In this document: piece after piece, positions 20,738 through 31,550 of the stretch
Position numbering within the stretch: position 1 is the first letter of the stretch
Layout: each line of letters opens with the position of its first letter
Origin: Dactylonectria macrodidyma
Taxonomy: Eukaryota > Ascomycota > Sordariomycetes > Hypocreales > Nectriaceae
Reading direction: 5' to 3'
Assembly: GCA_020744425.1 (NCBI GenBank)
Contig: JAGMUV010000006.1
Span: 3,348,001 to 3,412,000 of the forward strand
Length of the DNA stretch: 64,000 nucleotides
Translations under genes and position numbers: made by a program
Notes under the pieces: generated by a model
Seen by the model: the letters and a program-made list of their open reading frames with translations, nothing else
Databases searched by the model: none
What the model was told of the DNA's origin: nothing

Positions 20738-22329
20738 TCAATCGTAGAAGGTCACATTGTCGGAATCAGGTTCATCCGAAGGCAACGTCCTGATGAAATC
20801 CCGAGTCGTCTCGGGAATCACGATTTCCTTCGCCCGCTCCCCCCTCTCTTCGCTCATAACCCAATGCTCTGGTAGAGTCACAGTGCTCGGCTTGCGCTGT
20901 ATCATCTCTCCGATGGCGATGCCACATCGCGCTGCCACAGGCATCCCGTGCCCCGTATACCCAGCGCAGATCCACAGATTGGTGGATCCCTCATTACCAG
21001 AGAAGCCATGAATCAATTGGCCATTTTCTGTTCGTCGGTCGCGGAACATAGACGCAGGAACTTCTCCGACCCAGGGACTACTGTCACGCGAGTATCCCAT
21101 GATACCGGTCCACTCGTGCGAGGCCTGAAGCGGCGGCGCTGAAGCTGCGTCTGAACATTTCTCGTGTAGTTTGATAGCGTCGAGGATGTTCCTGCGCAGC
21201 TGTTGGCTAATGATGGGGCAGATCTGGTCGTCCCGGGAGATGCCTTGATCTCCTCTGTCGGCGGCGAGTCTTTCACCGCCAAAGATGAGGGGTCGATATT
21301 TAGAGAAAGACTTGCCATCATGTCCATTTTGCACCTCCGTGTCGTCTTGGCCGCGATGGATAACATACTGAGCGTCCGCGCCCTTCATCCACACGTAGCT
21401 GTGTGGAAGTTGAAAGTCCGGCAACGGAGGCTTCAGCGCGCAGACCTGCCCTCGCACTGGGACGATGAGCCCCGTCATTGAGTCTAACAGATGCGACGAG
21501 TAGGCGTTTGTGGCGAGAAGGACGTGCTGTGCGTATACCTGGCCCTTGTCAGTGTTGACGATCCATTCCCTCTGAGATCTCTCGATGCTCGTCACAGGTG
21601 TGTGGGTTTGCAGGTTGAACTTGATGTTGGGGTCGTCCTGAAGCAGGTTCTCAAGCAGGTGCGCGACGAGTTTGTACGGCCAGAATTGAGCAGCTTTGGG
21701 CTGATACACGGCTCCTACGGCCTTGGGGATGTGCAGAGTCGCGAGCTTTCCGGGGTCTTCGATGAGGAAAGCCTTGTTCCGAAGGTCTGGATACCGCTGC
21801 AAGCGATCTATCTGTCTACGCGCGGCCTCGAGAACGTCTTCAGAGTAAATAGCGTGAACACCGCCAACGACTTTCCAGTCGCAGGGGATGTGATGGTTCT
21901 TGATAAGCTCTTGGATGAAGTCATACGTCTCCAGCTCGAAGCGGGCCACTTCTGGTGTGCTGTCCCACACAGCGGGTTGGCAATGACCTCCATTCTACGT
22001 AAGATACGATCAGTTAAACTGTCTTATTGGAACTCGCGAAGACACATGGCAATGCGATGAGCAAGCTAGAAAGAATAGTCACTTACTCGTCCAGTCGCCC
22101 CCCAGCACGCCTCTCGAGCCTCAAGCATCAACACCTCTCTTCCATCTGCAACCAGAGTCTGGGCCGCAAAGGTGCCCGTCATGCCGCTGCCAATCACGAC
22201 AACCTCGGCACGGCCAGGGAGATGGGTCGTCGTGCGATGGCCCATCAGAATCTCAGACGGGTCGCGGTGCCAATACGAGCGGGTGCTGCTAAGCGACGGC
22301 AGCTCGGCCTGAGCAAATGAGTCACCCAT
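20738..22329 (-). CDS. FAD-dependent oxidoreductase, D-amino acid oxidase (DAO) superfamily
   Basis: Two exons (22329-22087, 21994-20738; 92-bp intron, GTAAGT..TAG) give 499 residues. The dinucleotide fold VVVIGSGMTGTFAA, the E at the end of beta 2 (LMLEARE) and GATGRNGGHCQP, spanning the exon junction, match the DAO superfamily. Later come the TNAYSS loop, the GIMGYSRDSSPWVG region and AGYTGHGMP near the C-terminus. There is no signal peptide or peroxisomal SKL end (the end is TFYD). Family members oxidise secondary or primary amines or amino acids to imines with H2O2 release; sarcosine, proline-like and polyamine substrates are all possible. An imine product would fit the RidA proteins further on, but that link is inference. 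Confidence 0.88.
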
Positions 22330-24529
22330 GGCGAGAATCTCGATGAATCCGTGGGAAATGAAGGTTGAGGCTTGCAGTGCGCTGTACGACTCCGGGCGTT
22401 TTGGTGGCTTGAGTCTTGGTGGAAGAATGTTGAGTTGCTTACGGTTGGAGACATTTTATACGAGGTACATACAAGCCATGTCTCACATCTTTTTGTATTC
22501 ATTGGCAACAGAAGCGTCATCATTGTTGTGCAATGGATACGTACTGTTGCCTTGTGAGCGCTAATTGTCACAATGTGCCATCTGCTGAGTGCGATATTGT
22601 AACCCTGTGGCTGTTCTACTTTCCATGACTGGTGTGACTTCTGTCTCACACTTGCACAATATGCATAGCGAGCCATTCTGAGTGCGATATGTAACCTTGT
22701 GGCTGCCTTGCTTATCTTGGCCAGTGTGAGACAACTAGGTGTGTGTTTCTTGTCTCACTTGTTTCGTAGTCCTCCGACACCTCACACGACTCTTTGTTCC
22801 GTTCATAACCGGCATCTTCGTCGCCAATGACCTATCATTCCGCATCTCTTTGCAATCAGAGCTTCGGAGCAAATGTTTGGGAGCCGTTCTGGGCACCGTT
22901 GGTCACTACGATCCTGTTGTGCTTTGCTTGCTCAACATCAGGCTGTGCCGAAATATTGCTTGGCGAGTACGCCACGAAACACCGTGTTGGTGGTGGTGAG
23001 AGAAGTACACTAGCCTATGGCGAATCAGCTGTAGACACGTTTATGCAGCATTCTCTCTCTCAGTCAGGAGGGTGTGATGCTGAGACATGTTATTCCGGTG
23101 TGACGCTAGACTACATCAATAATGGCGAAATACGGTCTGAGACAGCTGGGCATTCGATTGAAGAAAATGTTTGCTCAAGACTTCCTTACTAATCCGTGCA
23201 AACTTCTCACAGGATTGGGTGGTATTTGTAAACTCTTCCTCTGAAATATTCGGAGACATACAATGGCTCTGGCAAAGGGACCATGTGGTTAGTACCTTGT
23301 GCAAGAGACACAGTACTAGCTAATAGCCTCCTTGCATCCAAACAACTTATCCTCGAAGTGCCTTAGAGATGGCACCCGGTCCGATCTCTAATTGATTCCA
23401 TGTCAGCCAGCCGTAGCGCAATCTGAAATACGAATCGTCCATCTCGAACCAGGTTCCTCGCCAGACATACACACCGCCTCTCTCCAATATTCAACGATAA
23501 AATGCATGTAGTCCCTTGGTTGGCATTTGCTTCATCTTGGTAAAGCGCATGACGCCAGGCTCGGGCCTCGCCTAATCCACCCATTCACTCTCCTCCTCAA
23601 CCCAAGCCTCCATGCCGCCTCTCCGACGTCGCATATCAGCAATAGTCTTGCGGAGAAGATCAAACCAACAAGCCAAGATTTTCTCAGCAATAAGCTAGTC
23701 AAGGACGCTCCCACAAATGTTGGTATGTTCCTCTGCAGCCAGATTTATCTCTTATAGGGCCTTATTGGTGGCAGCGAGCCAGTTGATCCGCAGACTTAGT
23801 ACGCCATACGTTTGAACAAGGAGGAAACGGTAATGGCATGGTTGTTGAGAGAAGCTCCTGTTGAAACTGGGATCTCACCACTAGCAAGGTCTTCCATCAG
23901 CCATTCATTCTCAGTTTCAATACACAACCCATAGCGGCAACATCCTCCGCACCCGTCTTAGGTAGTCTCCTGCTGCAGGCCACTTGAATTTTTTCTCTTT
24001 CCTTCTGAGATATCGATTCTCAGCTACAGGCTTCGCCTGCCAACGATCAATACTTTCTTCGGTGGCCCGAGGTCACTCCTTCAAGCTTCGAGTTCAGCCG
24101 CACAGCCAAAGCAGTCGTACTATGCCTAAGGCGGTGCACATTGGGGGGAGATCGGATGATTTAATACAATAAATGCAAGTTATGAGCAGATTTTGATAGG
24201 AACGGGGATTCAGATTCTGCCACGATGATAATTCCATCATGAGATTAATACGCCCGTTTTGGGATTTTATGGCACCACTTCGTCCACCTGACATTCAGCT
24301 TTCATGCTAAGTGTACTAATGTCCGCCGATTTGAGGCAGCCACAAACGCCTCCTCAAAGGAAGGGGCAATACAATATTGGCGTAAAAGTCCAACTCGCCC
24401 TATCTCAGCGACTCCGAAGAGGACATCTTTGGCGTAGCCGAACGGCCTTTGCCTCGACATTGCTGAGAGTATTTTAAACTATCCCGAACTATCCCTCGAC
24501 CTGCTAGAGAGAGCTCGATACAAATCACT
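22330..24529. other. Long intergenic stretch
   Basis: 2.2 kb between two divergent genes, without a supported gene. Several frames of 60-120 codons overlap on both strands but none shows family features or joinable exons. A degenerate direct repeat occurs near its left side (22584-22705). Confidence 0.5.
22584..22705. repeat. Imperfect direct repeat, about 29 bp, two copies
   Basis: CTGAGTGCGATAT and GTAACC(C/T)TGTGGCTG recur at 22584-22613 and 22678-22705 with one indel and one substitution. Weaker similarity (TGTGAC/TGTGAG, TTCTGTCTCAC) continues after both copies, suggesting a duplicated segment of roughly 90 bp. Confidence 0.5.
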
Positions 24530-25802
24530 ATGGCTCGTCCCGGTGGGTGGAACCTGAACGGCTTAGATTTCTCCCAAGGACCCGAAGTTCGTGCTCTTAT
24601 TTTTGGCAATGGCAGAGCCGAAGAGGTGCCTCTGGATGCTTTTATTTCGGAGAAATATTCATCTCATATCGCGGCCTCAAAGCGGCCCACCATCCAGGTC
24701 CTGGAGTCTCATGGAGGGCATCGAGCCGGAGTTGGTGCCTCTCGGGACCTTTTCGAACAGATCTGCCAATCCTGGGGGATACGAGAGCTATTCCAGCAAA
24801 AGATCAACAAGCCAGGCTCCTTGCCATATTTCGTCCATCTTTCTGAGGAAGCTTCCCTGCCAACCAAAACGCGCTGCATCAAGGCCATAGACTTAGGATT
24901 TCGGTGGGGTCCTGGTCATAGTAACTACGTCGTCTTTTTTGGCCGTTTCGACTTCGAAAACTCAACTTTTCGCGCCTTTCTATCATCTAGAAATGTGCTC
25001 AGGTGCCCATCTGCGCTTGAACTAATGGTCAGCAAGTCTGATGCCCTTCGCGGGCATCCCTTGGAATTGTTTCACTTAATTCTCGAATGCTGCGAGCATT
25101 ACATCGATCGAGATGCACAAGACTGCAACAAGAAGATGATAGAGATTGGCGCCTCCCTCCAAGTGATGGACAAAGGATGGACTGATGGATGGGGCATCCA
25201 TCGAGCCAACGATTCATCCGACAAGAGCTCAACTATTTATGTCACTCTAGACTCGGTTTCCTGGCTCAAGAAGAACTGTTGCGAGCTTATAGATATCGGT
25301 CAACGCTATCTTGACTTGGCCGAGGACATCAGAAATACATATCATTGCGACATACCGAAAGACGGAGTTGGAGACATCACTCACCGCGCAAAGCTTCATT
25401 GCCATATGTTGGTGTACTTGGAAGCCGTGCTGGCGAGCCAGTTTAATTTTCACAACAATGTGTTGATGCAACAGCAAGCCCAGTCAGCACTCGCCCTCTC
25501 CAAGTCATCCAAGAATATTGCAGCTGCAAGTCAAAAAGACGCTTCATCTATGAAAACGATATCATATCTCACTTTGATCTTTCTCCCAGCCACGTTCGTT
25601 TCTGCGATTTTCTCGACGACCATTTTTGATTTTCAGAATTGGGGTACTGGCGGAAACGCCTCAGTCGTGTCTCCGGGTTGGTGGGTTTTTTTTTCTGAGC
25701 TGCAGCTTAACAACGTTGATTACACTAAGCGGATGGTTCTGGTGGCATGGGAGTGATGTGAAGCGATGGTCAGATACGCAGAAGAGTTGGAATGCTGAGT
25801 GA
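24530..25802 (+). pseudogene. CorA-like membrane protein, frameshifted near the C-terminus
   Basis: An intronless frame from the ATG at 24530 encodes a large soluble N-terminal domain and one membrane helix (SYLTLIFLPATFVSAIF, about residues 345-362), as in fungal CorA-like metal-transporter-type proteins. The second helix starts at GWWVFF and then hits a T9 run (25686-25694); the annotated frame continues as unrelated polar sequence to 25756. Reading one T fewer carries the frame through a hydrophobic segment (LTTLITLSGWFWW) to a stop at 25800-25802, about 423 residues, the normal CorA layout. The canonical GMN loop motif of bacterial CorA is not seen, as in many fungal members, so ion transport is unproven. 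The cause is either a true one-base insertion or a homopolymer sequencing error. Confidence 0.75.
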
Positions 25803-26177
25803 TTCAGTGCAGCGAGATCAGTGACAGAACAGTCCGATGAGGGCTATGGATCTTACTTTGTCTCCCATGTAGGCCGTAGAGTTGGACCTTGCAACAGGAC
25901 CGCGCTACGAGACACATTCAGAATAAGACTGAGTTTTGCTACGATGAGTGGCCGAGTGGAGTCGGGATATATAATGCCGCCGACTAGACTCCTCGTCTAC
26001 TCTTAGAGTATATGCAAAATTGATACAGGCAAACCATGAAATACCAGGTGCTAAAGCGCTCCGAGATCGTCAGTTCGGATGTATATATGTTCGCTGTGAT
26101 ATCTGTCACGAAGTGGAAATAATTATATTGTGAAATAAGGGACACTCTTAGACGGACCAAAAACCTAACCACCATGA
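25803..26177. other. Intergenic, nothing seen
   Basis: 375 bp between convergent genes; no RNA gene or strong hairpin recognised. Confidence 0.4.
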
Positions 26178-27062
26178 CTAAAAAAACCAATCTGAAAGCT
26201 CAAAACTCATGTCTTTCCGTAAAATCCCACCCTCGATCATCTTCCACATCCTCTTCTTCTCTTCCGCATTCGGCTCATGCCACCAAGTCATAGCATCTTG
26301 TCGAGGAAAGCCTTTTTCCTCCCATGCCAGGATGTTCTTCTTCAATTTAACTTGATGCCATGGTATACCCAGGTCTTTAGACATGTGATCCATAATGTAA
26401 TTTTTGACATGCATCGCATCAGCTCCATCCGGGCCCTTGCCGTTGACGAAGAAGACACTGTACAGCAACTCTTCCAGGTCCATTGCCTCCTTGGAAGCCT
26501 TGTTCATGCTACTCATGACTCTTCTCTTGCTGTACCCTTGAGGTTTCATCCACTTGTCTACCTTTTTCCAATCTAGTTGATATCCGGCATTATCGTACGT
26601 GGGTCTTCCGTTAGGTCCTTCCTTGTGGCAAACGTATAAATGATGAAACGCATGAGTGGGGTCTGCGAGGACCTCGAGGGCATACGCATTGGGGCCTTTT
26701 CTCTTGGGCTTCTCCAACCACGGCATGGAGAAGCGCGTCTTAAATTCTTCAATATTCATATCAAATTCATTGAGTCGTGGTCGGTTCTCTCGTCCTGGAG
26801 TCGGCCGCCGATCCCGAAGCTGGGTGCGATCATAGTCAAATTCCAGGTCTGAAGCTTTGAGTTGTGGCTTAAGGGGGGGGTCAGATTTGAGATAGAGTTC
26901 CTCGATGGATGGTTCCACCTTGGCTTGTTTCACGGGCGTAGGCTCTAATGGCAGCTCAGATGCCTCCAATGGTCTCTTGTGCAGTTGAGGCGACAATCGG
27001 GTCGAAGTCACGTTGGTCCAGCTGTTGTCGCTAATCGGTTTCGAAGATGAAGGTGGTGGCAT
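26178..27062 (-). CDS. Hypothetical protein, 294 aa, intronless
   Basis: A continuous frame from an ATG at 27062. The N-terminal 100 residues are low-complexity and charged (Ser/Pro/Lys-rich), then a compact Trp-rich domain follows (about 105-294) with MPWLEKPKRKGPNAYALEV, DWKKVDKWM, MDHMSKDLGIPWHQVKLKK and WWHEPNAEEKKRMWKM. There is no signal peptide or membrane helix. I do not recognise the family; the basic, Trp-containing helical C-terminal domain could bind nucleic acid or protein, but nothing proves this. Upstream lies a GC-rich 11-bp tandem repeat ending in a TGACGTCA palindrome, which may control it. Confidence 0.65.
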   Translation of the reverse strand: MPPPSSSKPISDNSWTNVTSTRLSPQLHKRPLEASELPLEPTPVKQAKVEPSIEELYLKSDPPLKPQLKASDLEFDYDRTQLRDRRPTPGRENRPRLNEFDMNIEEFKTRFSMPWLEKPKRKGPNAYALEVLADPTHAFHHLYVCHKEGPNGRPTYDNAGYQLDWKKVDKWMKPQGYSKRRVMSSMNKASKEAMDLEELLYSVFFVNGKGPDGADAMHVKNYIMDHMSKDLGIPWHQVKLKKNILAWEEKGFPRQDAMTWWHEPNAEEKKRMWKMIEGGILRKDMSFELSDWFF

Positions 27063-27203
27063 TTTGAGTGTGTTCTACGTAGCGTACCGGTTTAGGCCAC
27101 TCGAGGTTGGATCGCTGGATGAAGTTGTTGCGTTGCAGCAAGACAGATTGAACCATGATGCCATGCCATGGGAATATTCGAACATGGGGTTCATCTCGCT
27201 CAT

Positions 27204-27258
27204 CTCGCGTCGGCCTCGCGTCGGTCTCGCGTCGGTCTCGCGTCGATCTCGCGTGACG
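27204..27258. repeat. 11-bp tandem repeat, five units
   Basis: Unit CTCGCGTCGGT: 27204-27214 (last base C), 27215-27225, 27226-27236, 27237-27247 (GAT end) and a diverged fifth unit 27248-27258. Each unit carries CGCG. It lies 142-196 bp upstream of the start codon of the minus-strand gene at 27062. Confidence 0.85.
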
Positions 27259-27261
27259 TCA
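27254..27261. promoter_or_regulatory. TGACGTCA palindrome (CRE/ATF-type site)
   Basis: A perfect 8-bp CRE consensus, the known binding site of ATF/CREB-type bZIP factors, fused to the last unit of the tandem repeat. Function at this promoter is inferred from sequence only. Confidence 0.45.
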
Positions 27262-27549
27262 TCTGAACAGACACAGAGCACACTGGCTATGATGAATTTC
27301 CTCTATGCAGCCGAAACGCTGGTGAGGCTACCCTAGAACAAAACACAAATACCTATTAAGTTGTCAACTCCATCAATGACAAGTTGCTGGCGTGGAGACA
27401 ATAATAAATAGCTTAGTTAGAGCTGACTACCTGCCACTTTTACTCATACCCAGGGAAGTCCAGAGTTCATCCACCATCGAAGACATGGCTTTGGATTAGT
27501 GTTCAAAATCGGTCATAACTGACGTGTGTAACATGCTTCTTCAAGAACC

Positions 27550-28458
27550 TCACATATCATGTCCCTCAAGTTCCTTATCTGTCCAATCCCAAAGCCTCCT
27601 CCCTAGCTCTTTGTCTAATGACAGCGCACTACCTCGACCAGTGACTCCAACCGGCTCGTAATATTCTCCATTTTCCACCCCTTTGGTAGTAGCTGCCCAC
27701 AGCTGATTCTTGACCCCTTCCTGTACATTGACCCCTATGAGCGGGACTACAAATTTTTGGAAGCCGCGCAACATCAGATTTCCTCCAGACTTTTGAAGGT
27801 CCGTCTTGACGGTCCCTGGATGAATAGACACGGATTTGATTTCCGGGTGGTGTTTTGCAAACTCTCGAGCATACACGAGGTTAGCGAGCTTGCTTTGCCC
27901 GTAGAGGTTGTTTAACGATTCCCCTTGGCCGTCAGTCTTCAGGATGTCGAACTTAATGCCGCCTGAAACAGAGAACTTGTGGGCGACAGAGCTCACGGTG
28001 ACTACCCTCACACCAGAGCAAGGAGGTGAAGACGCGGTTTTGAGCAACAGAGGGGTCAGGAGCTTAAGAAATAAGGCGTGGCCCACGTGGTTCGTCCCAA
28101 AATGCATCTCGTACCCTTCCTTGGTTACGCCTGGCGGGGTGCCCATGATGCCGGCGTTGAGGAGAAGGATATCGAGACGAGAAACAGAGGATGTGAAAGT
28201 ATGAGCGGCATTCTTGATGGAATCGAACGAACTCAAGTCGAGCTGAAGGAATCGAATAGACACGCGAGGCGCTTGCTCTCGAAGTTGGGCAATTACGACG
28301 TCGGCCTTTTGAGCATTGCGCGCGGCGAGCCAGATTTCCGCCGGGTTGTGCTTTGAGATGTCCAAGGCGGATTGCTTGCCGAGACCAATATTGCCGCCCG
28401 TGATTAGGATGACCTTACCGTCCAACGGTGGCATGTCCCTGGCTGGATCGTAGGCCAT
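27550..28458 (-). CDS. Short-chain dehydrogenase, retinol-dehydrogenase-like
   Basis: A 302-residue intronless protein from the ATG at 28458; the frame is open further upstream but that part is not family-like. The cofactor motif VILITGGNIGLGKQSA, the LLLNAGIMG motif, the NHVGH alpha-helix motif, Ser in VVTVSSVAH and the catalytic YGQSK are all present, followed by SVSIHPGTVKTDL. This is the classical WW-domain-oxidoreductase/retinol dehydrogenase-like SDR subfamily, NADP(H)-dependent, acting on a lipid-like or aromatic carbonyl; the substrate is unknown. It is head-to-head with the Zn2Cys6 gene at 29152 (693 bp apart). Confidence 0.9.
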   Translation of the reverse strand: MAYDPARDMPPLDGKVILITGGNIGLGKQSALDISKHNPAEIWLAARNAQKADVVIAQLREQAPRVSIRFLQLDLSSFDSIKNAAHTFTSSVSRLDILLLNAGIMGTPPGVTKEGYEMHFGTNHVGHALFLKLLTPLLLKTASSPPCSGVRVVTVSSVAHKFSVSGGIKFDILKTDGQGESLNNLYGQSKLANLVYAREFAKHHPEIKSVSIHPGTVKTDLQKSGGNLMLRGFQKFVVPLIGVNVQEGVKNQLWAATTKGVENGEYYEPVGVTGRGSALSLDKELGRRLWDWTDKELEGHDM

Positions 28459-29151
28459 GGCGTGTATCGTAAAGTTGTGGGATACAAGCGCCTCGAAATA
28501 TAAGTGATAGGAGGAAGAGCTCCTTTGAGGAAAGGGGAAGTCTACGGATTGAATTTCTTGGATATGGCGACGAGGATGAAGGCATATTATATGCAGCAAG
28601 GCACTGCTGACTGGCTTGATGGGGAAGGGTTGAACCTTCTGACCTACGCGGCATACCGCATCTACATTTTGGCGGACTTGCGGACTTGGAAACCAGCAGG
28701 GTTTTTCAGAGGTCGTTCAGATTGTACAAAATCACAAATCTGTTAGACTGCAATACGGAAGCTGCTAGGTCAGTTAACTACCGCCAATATCTGAGTTCAC
28801 AAAGTCCACATCAAATTGGCTAAGGATCAGGGAGGAGGTGATCCCTAACCATGGCCAATAGAATTGCGTAAATCCCGACGGAGCCAATCAGTATCCTGGT
28901 CTTGGTGCCACTATCATGGTCATAAGTGAGCCCCATCTTTTGCGGCATGCCCGTGAAGCCACCCAAGACACAGTCAAAGCCATCGGGCCCAAAATACGAC
29001 TGGCTGACGAATGGACTCATGGCAATCCCGACTGGACTAATCAGGTGCTCGTTGATATTGACTCAGGACGCTGCCATTACTACATCCTACCCTGGCCTGT
29101 CCAGTCCCAAGCATCTCGGCCACCGACTTACGAACCTGAAAGCCCTGCGTA
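28459..29151. promoter_or_regulatory. Divergent upstream region, SDR and Zn2Cys6 gene
   Basis: 693 bp between two divergent start codons. Frames of 60-80 codons occur here on both strands without family features. Confidence 0.35.
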
Positions 29152-30796
29152 ATGGACAAAACAACACCTAGCCCTCGGAACAGGAGATGCAACTCCAGTA
29201 AGCGAATATACTCGAAATCTGGTTGTCATACTTGCAAGTAAGAACTCCGACTTACCTGCCGCGACCAACGGCGGCCCATGCTTCCCGATGAGCCACGCCT
29301 ATCTGACCCGTTCCCCCTCTACAAACAGGATCCGACGACTCAAATGTGACCAGGGCCGGCCTGGCTGCCAGCGATGCCTTTCCACCGGCCGCGTGTGCGA
29401 CGGCTACGGCGTCTGGGGAGGAGGAACTGCTATGACATCTACATCCATGACCGACACTTTCCAGACAATCCGAACCCCGCATGACCTGTCCACGCGGCTA
29501 AGACTAGGGCCGAGCAATGACCTGGAGCGAGCTAGCTTCGACTGGTTCAGACATCGAGCCATCGTCAAGCTGTGCGGAGTCTTCGGCTCGCGGTTCTGGG
29601 ACACCTTAGTCTTGCAGGCGTCCATGACGGCGCCAGCAGTTTTGCATGCGCTGCTTGCCTTGAGTTCTGCTCACAAGGCGGAGATGACGGGGGGAAGCCA
29701 ACCAGAACACGGTCGGTTTGCATTGGAGCAGTACAACAAGGCTATTGCCTGTCTTCGTCCCCATTTTACCAAGACTAGCCGAGACGGCGAGTCGGCTCGT
29801 GTGGTTCTTATCACATGTGTCGTCTTTGTCTGCCTAGAACTGCTGCAAGGGAGGTATGTCGAGGGCCAGACTCACCTGCAGAACGGACTGAATCTCCTCA
29901 GCCAGCTCCAAGCCGAGTTGAATACTCCTGGGACACGGGGCCTTCTCGTTCTGGGCCACCCTCAAGAATCCGTCAATGACGGCTACTTGACCGAGGCCTT
30001 TTCTCGCCTTCACGCCCAGTCTTCACTTTTTGGGCAAGTCCCTGGGGCTTGTTGCAAGCCATACACTATCGCTACCGCCATTCCGGACTCGGCCATATGT
30101 GCCCGGCCTCCCCTGTTCGGTTCTATGAACCAGGCGAGGCAGCATCTCGACGGGCTCTTCAACGCCATTCACGGTCTCTCCGTACGATGCCAGCGGAGAT
30201 ACATAGTTCAGGACGCCGCGAAAGCGCTACTCGACACGCAAAGTCGCATCCAGACCTGTCTGAGACTCTGGCGCCAGGCTTACAAAGTCTCCCGGCTTAA
30301 CCTTATCTCGCAGCTCAATGTTCGAGACGCGCTATCCTACCCGCTTCTGACAGTTTATCACACCATGGCCGTCATCATGGTGGCGACATGTCTCACGGAG
30401 CCGGACGAATCTACTTTTGACTCTTTCGAAGTAGCTTTCGACTTTGTGGTGTCGACTTGCGAGGAAATGCTGAGAGCTGCGGTTCAGGTCATGGCAGCTG
30501 ATGCGGCGGCGGGATATTGTTCCGGGAGGTTCAGCTTCACGGCCGACATAGGGCTGATTCCACCATTGTACTACTCAGCTCTCAAATGCAGAGTCCCCTC
30601 TATCAGGCATCGGGCCATCAAGCTACTTGAGACTGCCACGCACAAGGAAGGCATTTGGAATGGGCCTGTCGCGGCTCAGGTTGCGAGCGAAGCGATCAAG
30701 ATAGAGGAACTTACTTCTTCGCTTCAGCGCAGTCAATCGCATACTCGCTCGGGGCAAACCGTCTCACAGTCCTGGACTGTGAGGCGGCTTCGATGA
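29152..30796 (+). CDS. Zn2Cys6 transcription factor
   Basis: Two exons (29152-29237, 29329-30796) separated by a 91-bp intron that splits the zinc cluster. The join gives GCHTCKIRRLKCDQG with Cys25, 28, 35, 42, 45 and 52 at C-x2-C-x6-C-x6-C-x2-C-x6-C. The single long frame from 29288 alone would miss the first two cysteines, so the short first exon is required. Total length is 517 residues. The rest resembles the fungal-specific regulator family with a C6 cluster and a helical middle domain (TAPAVLHALLALSSAHKAE). It sits at the left edge of the amino-acid-metabolism block, convergent with the first RidA gene, and is a candidate regulator of that block or of the divergent SDR. Confidence 0.88.
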
Positions 30797-31082
30797 GGTT
30801 CATCTGGACGAGGTGGGTGCCGTCAAAAACAATGCCCAGCGAGTGTTTGTGGGGCGTGCAGTAATTCAATGAATGCGTTTGTTATCTGTAATCTTTGAGC
30901 AAGGTTTTAACATCTTTCATTCTCCAAGTTGATTAAGGTTTGTTGTAATCCATAAGCTCACATGAAGCGAAATTGATGAGCTGTCAACAATGAATTTAGT
31001 ATTTTTATCATAATTTGTTTGGAGTTTGCTATGCAATACACAACAAGGTCCGCGCTTTGTGTGACGATTGGCAGTAGCACGC

Positions 31083-31550
31083 CTACTGTAACGCGATGAT
31101 ATCTATCATGATGCTTACCCCCACTGGCAATCTTGCGACTTCACATGAGGTTCGAGCTGGCTTGTGAGGGAAATACTCAGCGTATACCTCATTCATCTCC
31201 TTAAAATTGTCCATGTTTTGGAGGTAAACCTTGCCTTATTAATAAATACCTCGCGGTTGGGTATTGAACATACAGTAGTCTTAACCACCTTGTCAAGCCC
31301 CGAACCTGCTGCTTCGAGGACGACTTTGGCGCTCTGGCAAATTTTCCGCGTCTTCTCGGTGACAGTGCCTTCAATTAATTCTCCTTGAGGATTGGCAGGA
31401 ATTTGGCCGGAGGCGAAAACGAACCCATTCGCCTTTATCGCTTGGGAGTAAGGGCCGAGTGCTGATAGTGAGCATCAGTACTGACATGGTACAAATGATA
31501 GAGGGGAGACACTAACGAGTAACGGCTTCAGAGGAATATACTTTCTCCAT
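31083..31550 (-). CDS. RidA/YjgF family protein (imine deaminase type)
   Basis: Three exons (31550-31517, 31461-31274, 31229-31083; introns 55 and 44 bp) give 122 residues, a normal RidA length. The joined protein reads [48 protein letters not shown] and [15 protein letters not shown], all family landmarks. The conserved Arg is present (ARTSC); the catalytic Glu near the C-terminus of E. coli RidA appears to be Asp (IMIDIIAL). RidA enzymes hydrolyse reactive enamines/imines made by PLP enzymes and amino acid oxidases. It is head-to-head with the proline racemase homologue 1.2 kb away. None of its exons is a long open frame, so it is easily missed. Confidence 0.87.

Larger units (their letters stand above)
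27063..27549. other. Intergenic, upstream of the hypothetical gene
   Basis: 487 bp between the start of the 26178-27062 gene and the 3' end of the SDR, both on the minus strand. It holds the 11-bp tandem repeat and CRE-like site described separately. Confidence 0.4.

Noticed and set aside
29288..30796. Zn2Cys6 gene as one exon from 29288
   Set aside because: This would lose Cys25 and Cys28; the spliced first exon at 29152-29237 supplies both.
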